This document shows, piece by piece, positions 57,130 to 64,000 of a stretch of DNA of 64,000 bases (positions within the stretch are counted from its first letter, which is position 1; each line of letters opens with the position of its first letter). Position numbers and translations under genes: made by a program. The DNA lies in NCBI GenBank assembly GCA_963978545.1, contig OZ021727.1, positions 57,672,487 to 57,736,486 on the forward strand. The letters are read 5' to 3'. The notes beneath the pieces were generated by a model that worked only from the letters and a program-made list of their open reading frames with translations, did not search any database and was not told the DNA's origin. The DNA comes from Linyphia triangularis (taxonomy: Eukaryota; Arthropoda; Arachnida; Araneae; Linyphiidae).

Positions 57130-59045
57130 AAGTTTTCCTAAAGATAACTTTATTACGTATTCTATATTGTAATATTAGCAATTCTGTACTGCCTTAAGTA
57201 TTTTCTGTAGATGCCAGGAAAATGTTTCGAATTGAACATAACTCTGATGGCAAAGAAGTTCACAATTCTAAAAAAAAGAAAACGATGCTAATTTGAAAAA
57301 TTATTCATGCAGTTCATTAAAAAAATAAAAGTTCTTAGAATAGGCACACAAAATAGAACACTGCCACCATATTTAGTTAAAATATTAAGTGTAATACAAT
57401 CTGCCAAGACAATGATTTTTTTCATTGACAAACATTTTGTTATTAATTAATTATGAAAAAATAATGAAATTATTTTAAATTATCTTCCATCATATAAAAC
57501 ACTTTATTATAAATGCATTAAATTAATTGTTTTTAGAAAATTTGTTTTGTTATTACTTTATTTAACATTTGTAACAGCATGAATGGATCTAGTGACAAGC
57601 CAGGATAATGACTTTTGGACGTTTGATATATTCTTAAATACATTTATTTATATATAAAAAAATCAACGTGGTATTTATTTAAAGATTAGTCTGGAACATG
57701 TAAACGTTATTAAAACGCTATTAATTGTTTTCATTCTTGTTTTTAAAGTGGTATAATGTTGTGATATATATTTTTCATGCTTCGTAAAAATGACCCTTTT
57801 ATCCCACATAACTTAATAACATTAAATTTAATGATATAATTAGTATTAAAGTTAATAATAATTAATTTTTTTTTATACTTAAATATGATAAATTAAAAGA
57901 GTTTAAATGCAGCACAGAATTGGGCTTTTTGGAACATTTTGATAATAACGTAACTCTTATTTATAAAAAAAACTGGGTATAGTGCCAAGGAACAAATAAT
58001 GAAAATGGCTGTTATGTGACAATTATTCTTATCTTTTGGCACTAATGGCATGTTTATTAGAATCTAAAGTTTTGATATGTGTAACGTTAAAAAATAGCTA
58101 AATTCGGGAAAAATCGGTTTTTAAGTTGAATTTCTGGAAACTCCTTAGAGTTGTCAAAATTGTTTTCGTGCAGTAATAACCTAGATATAATGCTAAAATA
58201 TAATTAAAAAAAAAAAAAAATTCACATAATATCTGGCACCTGTTTAAGTTTTGCGGAATTTCAGCTTTAAATTTGACATTTTTGGTTACGAAACCCTTAT
58301 TTTGGGGCCTTGCAAACTTTAGTAAGATGACCAGACATTTTCATTTCTAAAACTTTGACCCACTTATATAATACCGTAAGTACTTTATCCGGAAACAGGA
58401 AAAATACATGTCACAACATTATACCACTTTATAAATAAGTACGAAAATAATGAGTTGTTTTTTAATAACTTTTCCATCTTCCAATCTAACCTTCTTATCA
58501 TTAACATATTGAATTTTTATTATACAAATGTTATTTAGATATATCAAACATCCAAAAGTCATTATCCCGGCTTGTCATTAGAGCCATCTATGCTGTTATA
58601 AATGTTAAATAAATTAATAATAAAACTAATTTTCCAACAACAATTAATTTAATGCATTTATAATAAAGTGTTTTATATAATGAAAAATAACTTTCGATAA
58701 TTTTATCATTTTTCACAATTAATAAGTTACAAAATGTTTGTTAATGAAAAAAATCATTATCCTGGCATACTGCATTACATTCAATATTCAATATTTTAAC
58801 TACATATGGTAGCAGTGTTCTATTTTTTATGCCAATTGCAAGAACTTTTATTTCTTTAGTAAACTGTATGAATAATTATTTTGAACTGGCACCATTTTCT
58901 TTTTGTGGAATTCTAAAGTTCGTTAACATCAGAATTATGTTCAATTAGAATCCTTTTCCTAGCATCTACAGAAAATACTTAGGTCAGTAGAAAATTGTTT
59001 ATATTACAATATAGAATGCATAATAAAGTTTAACTTTTAGAAAAT
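57130..59045. repeat. Imperfect 1.9-kb inverted repeat
   Basis: Mirrored blocks include TCTATATTGTAAT (57,161) with ATTACAATATAGA (59,003), AAAGTGGTATAATGTTGTGA (57,745) with its inverse ending at 58,430, and CAGCATGAATGGATCTAGTGACAAGCC-like text with its inverse near 58,570. All have coordinate sums near 116,176, so one centre lies at about 58,088. It is diverged and noncoding. It may be a foldback element or an old palindrome of another kind. Confidence 0.75.
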
Positions 59046-59423
59046 ATATAAATTTATTTTAAGATTTTATAGCAGAATGTGGCTAAACAGGAAACATGAC
59101 ACCACTCAAAATCATCGATGCGTTATCAATTACAAGATCTTTATTCAAGACATTAAAAATAGCGAGTGATCAGAAACCTGGGTAGCAAATGGCGAACAAT
59201 CTCCCCTTCTCGCCAAATTCGCCACACACCCCACCGGTGAACAGAATGTTCACCCAATTAAACATATAATGCAAATCAAAGCAATGAAATAAACAATCAA
59301 ATGAAAATAAACAATTAAGATACATACTTAAAGATCTCGCAACAAATAAATTTTAAAATTAATTAATAATGTACTCTTCATTAACATAAATATGAAAAAT
59401 AAAAACAAATTAGTTTAAGAACA

Positions 59424-59606
59424 TCATGTAATTTCTAAAGGATAAAGCAATTGGATTGGTTTTCTGAAGAGACCTTTAGAAGTTTTAACTAAACAAGATC
59501 TAACATTATTGTCTCTTCCAATATATATCTCTTTGATTACCCCAAGTTCCCACAATAATTTTGACTTAACATTCCCTTCAACAATCACCACATCATTTAA
59601 TTGCAA
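59424..59606 (-). pseudogene. Bel-Pao integrase C-terminal (DUF5641-like) fragment
   Basis: About 60 residues with LNDVVIVEGN and LWELGVIKEIYIGRD, the usual domain after the Pao integrase core. Continuous with the neighbouring fragment except for a frameshift near 59,600. Confidence 0.75.
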
Positions 59607-60226
59607 GTTTTTACGAAGAGATGGGATTTAAAGTTATTAACAGTCTTTAACTGGAGTAAATACTGTTCCTTCCAGCGTCTCCAAATTTGTTTCAAAAGGA
59701 GTGTCTGGTAAGTCTTTCTCCTTTGGTATGATTGCTTGGCCGATGTAGAGTCAATCAGTTCGATGAAATGTACAGGGTATTTAGAATCACCATAACCTAA
59801 TTCGAGGAAGTGAGCCGGTGTGAGAGGTTCTGGCTCCCCTGGGTCATTCTCTACATAGGTTAGAGGTCGATTGTTGACGATGACTTCAACCTCTGAGAGA
59901 ATCGTTGAAAGTTCTTCAAATGTCACAAGTGCCTTGCCAAGTATTTTACGCAGTGGTTCCTTTACAGTCTTAACAAGGCGTTCGTAGAAGCCACCCCACC
60001 AAGGGGCACGTTCAACTATGAATTTCCAGCTGATACCTTTGTCTGCGACGAAATTTTGTAACTTGCTGTCTTTCAAGATGTTAGTGAAATACGTCAACTC
60101 TCTTTGAGCCGCTTTAAATGTACGAGCATTGTCGGAGTAAATCACTTGGCAATTACTTCTTCGTGCAAGGAACCTTCGAAAAGCAAGTAAAAAACACTTT
60201 GTGGACATGTCCGATACTAGTTCCAA
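59597..60226 (-). pseudogene. Bel-Pao integrase core fragment, C-terminal part
   Basis: It carries the second catalytic Asp (IYSDNARTFKAA) and the WWGGFYERLVKTVKEPLRK segment with the catalytic Glu, characteristic of Bel-Pao integrases. A frameshift near 60,226 separates it from the N-terminal part. Confidence 0.85.
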
Positions 60227-60686
60227 AATGAACGGCTCGTGTTACAGCACACGTAAACAAAGCGACGTAAGATTTTTGAGTATCTTTACTGTTCTTTACA
60301 AGGATTGCACCTGTAAAATCAACACCTACAATTTGAAAAGGAGGAGATCGGGAAATTCTATCTCGTGGCAACTGACCACTCAGTTGATCAGCTGATTTGG
60401 CATTATATTTTTTGCAAATGAGACAGTTGCGAATGACCGTTTTAACTAATTGACGGATTTTAGGTACCCAATAATGTTTTCGAAGTTGAGTCAAAGTTGC
60501 AGATACACCACAATGACCTATTTCTTCATGTACTCTAGTCACAAGTAACTCGGTAAATTTACAGTGTCGAGGAAGAATTACAGGATGCTTTTCACCAAAG
60601 CATAAATCTGCTTCGAGCAACCGTCCAGTAATTCGTAACAAAGAGTCTTGATCCAAATAAGGCACTAAACTCTTTATTTCTTGCAC
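60153..60686 (-). pseudogene. Bel-Pao integrase zinc finger and first core strand
   Basis: The HHCC-type finger (VHEEIGHCGV..CLICKKYNAK) precedes PPFQIVGVDFTGAI, with the first catalytic Asp. The frame leaves the expected path at its end. Its beginning is offset from the RNase H fragment by a frameshift near 60,665. Confidence 0.85.
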
Positions 60687-62034
60687 TAAACTCTTGCTTG
60701 TTACTTCTTAAAGCTGATATTTCAGCAGAATAGAATTCGGTTTGAACGAATTTGATCCAAAAATATTCAGCATTTTGTATCTCATCTGCAGTAAGATACA
60801 AGCTCAATGATTTATTTAAGTTTTTAACATTGTTCACGAATCGAAAAATCCATGCGGTTACTCTCAAAAGTTTTTTAAGACTGCTGAATCGTTCTATGTC
60901 GACAAGAGATTCCTTTGGTTGGGTAACTGCCACATGCACACTGGAACGAAGTTCCAATTCTTCAGAACAAAGTTCCGAATCTAAAATTGGACGATGAAGA
61001 TTTGGCCAATGGTCAGGTGGTAGTCTAAGCCAAGGTGGACCGTTCCACCACAGTTCGTTTTGCACTAAATTGAGAGCAGATGTACCACGCGAAATGAGAT
61101 CAGCAGGATTGTCCTTTCCTGGACAGTGTCCCCACCGGATCGGGTCAGAGAGCATTTGGATTTCTTCAACACGATTTTTGAAGTATGGTTTGAATGTTGA
61201 AGAATCGTCGCGAATCCAGTAGTACGAAATAAGAGAATCTGTCCAGTAGTAAATGTTGGTGTCGAATCTGAGGCAAGATGATACCTGTTTAGCCAACCTA
61301 GCTGACAATAAAGCTGCTGTCAATTCAAGTCGGGGCAATGTCATTGACTTCAAAGGTGCTACACGACCCTTCGAGCAAATAAAACTCGTCTCAATTTCAT
61401 TGTTACGAGTAACAAAACGCAAGTACAATACTGTACCGTAGGCTGTCTTACTCGCGTCGGAGAAACAGTGTATCTCAAACATTGATACATCTTGTTCTAG
61501 TTTACCTAAATAGTACCGAGGTATCTTTATCTCAGTCAAGTCCTCAGCTTCGCTACTCCACTGCTGCCACTGGTAGTGTAGCTTTGGAGGAAGTTCCGAG
61601 TCCCAGTCCACTCCCAGAGTCCAAAGATCTTGAAGTACACGTTTCAGTTTGATGACAAATGGGCCGATAATCCCTATAGGGTCGAAGATACGCCCAACTA
61701 CACTTAGAATAAATCTCTTTGATTCGATTTTACGAGACATAAACTTCAATAAGTCTTTCGGATCAAAATAAATCAAATCTCTTTCTGGATCCCAAGAAAG
61801 CCCTAAAACCTTAATCGGTAGACTAAGATCAACAGCAACAGTTTGAGAGAATTCTGTTTCAACCCTTTCTTGTTGCCATAACAAATAAAGTTGCTTCGAG
61901 TTAGTTCGCCACTTGCGGAGTAACATGCCAGTATCACTGAATATTTGCAAGCACTCCATGGAGGTACGTAGAGCGTCCTGAACATCATTTCGACCGGATA
62001 TGACATCATCAACATACACAGAGCTGCTTAGCAA
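60592..62034 (-). pseudogene. Bel-Pao RT C-terminal part and RNase H
   Basis: It begins just before the RT active-site motif SVYVDDVISG. It continues through the Pao-type RT thumb and RNase H region (LPRLELTAALLSARLA, YYWTDSLISYYWI, GKDNPADLISRG). Its last 15 residues or so depart from the family after a frameshift. Confidence 0.88.
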
Positions 62035-64000
62035 ATTAAATGTATGAGGTACTGTTCCTTGTATTTTTTGAAATGATGTTTTAAAGTTGCTGCAAGCAGG
62101 TATGGACTAGGTCTAAGTCCAAAAAGAACTCTCGTGAAATTTAGGAAGTAGGGATCATTATTTAGATTATCAGTCCAGAAGAAACGCGTGAAATCTCGAT
62201 CAGCAAGGTCCAATTCAATTTGAAGGAAAGCCGATTTCACATCAGCTCTAAAGGCCACAGAATTTTCTCGAAATCTCAGAAGCAGTTCTAAGATATTGGG
62301 ATGCAAATTTGGTCCCGTATATAGACTTTCATTTAAAGAAATGTTTTTATCTTCGTGAGCTGAACCATCGAAAACGGCTCGAAGCCGACTTGTGGTTTTG
62401 TCGCTACGTATCACTGCATGATGGGGTAGGTAAAATCCCTGACTATTCGACAAAGATTCACAAGAAGTACGCTCAACGATACCTTCCCTAACATAATCAT
62501 CGATTACATCCTTATACTCACAAAACAACTCGTGATCACATTTGAATCTACGAACCAACCCCTCAAAGCGTTTACGCGCAACAAACTCATTATTTTGTAA
62601 AGCCTCTCTCATACCTGGTCTCCATGGCAAACTTACGCGATATCGACCATCTACGAAACTAATTGAGTTATCAAACTCACTTAGTACCTCTTCATCTCCC
62701 TTACTCCAAGACACCGAATCCTTATCATGTATCCCTAAACATTCAATCTCCCAAAACCTTCTTAACTCAGCCGAAACAGATTCATCCTCACTGTGAATCA
62801 AATGCACCGAAGTACATTCGCTCTGCTCATCGCATCTACCCTGAAGAGACCATCCCAGACTGGTGTCGACAGCAACCAATGATGAATCAAGTCTTTTTAT
62901 TTGATTTGTTAAGGACCAATAAAAATCTGAACCAATTAACAACGAAATTTCACAACTCCCAGTTGATTCACTACAACTAAACGTCAATCTAACACCTCTC
63001 GATTCCATTTCCTTCCAAAATTCTGGGTTCGGAAGACTAAGTGTCGCCTTAGAAATTTCCTCAATTTCCAATGCCTCAATCACAGTCTCCTGTCCATTCA
63101 ATACATTCCTTAGTTTAACTTCTACCTTGCAACAAGTTTGATTTTTAGGAGTTTTTGATCCGAACGAGTAAATATTTAGCTTTTCCAAACCTATTTTTTT
63201 TAATCCCAATCTACGGGATACATCTTTCTTAACAAAAGTCTTTTCCGATCCATTGTCAAAAAGACAAAATATTTTATCCGATGAAGTGCTACCGATAATT
63301 TCTACCTTAACACATTGCAACAAAACGCCACTGCAATTATTCATAACAGAATTTGAAGTCGTCGATTTAACGTCAACAGAGTTTTCTTTCAAGTCTAAAT
63401 GCGAATTTTGTTTTTTAGAATTTTCTAACTTGAAGCAAATAGCGCGAGCATGGCGACCCTGACAATATGTACAAACAGCCCCTTTGCAACCCTTTACACG
63501 GCAATTAATGTTGCAACATAAAAAACATCTACGTTCCTTAATAAGCTTATCCCTCTTTTGTTGAACGCATAAATTCTCACACAAATCAGATGAATGAGTA
63601 TTATTTTCGGAACAAAATATACAACTAAAATGCGCAGCTGTCAGGAGTTCGGTTGCAGATGCGCTCACAGTTGATTTGTTATGATTTGAAGAAAATCGCG
63701 AATTACTCTTTTGTTGCCTCTGGGTTAAGAATCTAGGCGCCCTCTCGGAGAATTTATTCGAATGTGAGCCTTTGATTTGTGACTCATGTGATTTTACTAA
63801 AGCGTCCGTGCGCTCACGACTTTGAACTTCATCGCGTAGATATGATGTTAAATCAGTGATTTGGGACTGTTTATCTTGATAAATTCGATTGAATTCTAAC
63901 GCCAAATTAGGGGGAATAGCTTTCATAATTATCGGAAACAAAAGACAGCAATAAGAATTAGGAGATATTCCTAGCGTTTCGAGTCCCCTAATATTTAATT
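62028..64000 (-). pseudogene. Bel-Pao gag C-terminus, protease and RT N-terminal part (partial)
   Basis: The frame is open through the right edge of the window, so the true start is outside. Gag-like helical sequence (IMKAIPPNLALEFNRIY) leads to a Cys/His cluster ending CTYCQGRHARAICF, a retropepsin-like LFDNGSEKTFV (DNG in place of DTG/DSG), and the RT palm segments LRAVFDGSAH and VAFRADVKSAFLQIEL. A frameshift near 62,050 cuts the RT just before YVDD. Confidence 0.85.

Larger units (their letters stand above)
59103..64000 (-). mobile_element. Decayed Bel-Pao LTR retrotransposon, 5' part beyond the window
   Basis: In minus-strand order it holds gag C-terminal region, CCHC knuckle, aspartic protease, reverse transcriptase (YVDD), RNase H, integrase zinc finger and core, and a DUF5641-like end. 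After it, a purine tract (minus strand of 59,201-59,210) precedes TGTTCGCC, the likely start of the 3' LTR at about 59,198, which contains AATAAA. The LTR's far end was not found. At least four frameshifts interrupt the pol region, so the copy is inactive as read, unless some are sequencing indels. Confidence 0.88.

Overview
This is eukaryotic nuclear DNA, AT-rich and crowded with transposons. Long introns with GT..AG borders, tRNA-derived SINEs with CCAACC tails, hAT-type elements, a Helentron-like end and a Bel-Pao retrotransposon all suggest an arthropod, perhaps a chelicerate such as a spider. The lineage is inferred from repeat style only.

Left part (1-40,415). One host gene is supported. 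It is a four-exon BTB-BACK protein of 279 codons on the minus strand (27,056 down to 14,074), whose splice phases all fit. Its introns and flanks hold SINEs, several hAT-like elements with clear target-site duplications (15,544-17,968; 23,632-24,332; 31,078-33,418; 33,666-36,283), foldback elements, microsatellites, a Helentron-like element and a possible solo LTR. A possible first exon of another gene lies at 2,206.

Centre (40,416-56,824). This is the outstanding feature: a 16,409-bp near-perfect palindrome that is a Polinton/Maverick (adintovirus-like) element. It has AG...CT ends and an exact 6-bp target-site duplication (CACAGT). Each 8,176-bp arm carries the same gene set: a 51-residue membrane peptide, a chromodomain integrase, a penton-like protein, a core/membrane-active protein, a major-capsid-like protein, an adenain-type protease, a packaging ATPase, two small conserved proteins, and a 461-residue protein with an AlkB-type dioxygenase domain plus an unrecognised C-terminal half. 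No protein-primed DNA polymerase B is present. The arms meet at a 57-bp asymmetric spacer, from which the two AlkB genes diverge under mirror-image TATA/initiator promoters.

Within each arm I read five compact transcription units. Four of them use the spacing TATA - about 30 nt - TCAKT - about 10 nt - ATG. One unit (penton, core, MCP, protease) is chained by three consecutive TAATG stop-start overlaps. Exact arms with a short asymmetric centre are what foldback (hairpin) priming of a replication intermediate would give; the TSD shows the palindrome was integrated as one unit.

Right part (56,825-64,000). There is an older imperfect inverted repeat of about 1.9 kb centred near 58,088, then a frameshifted Bel-Pao retrotransposon on the minus strand that runs off the window.
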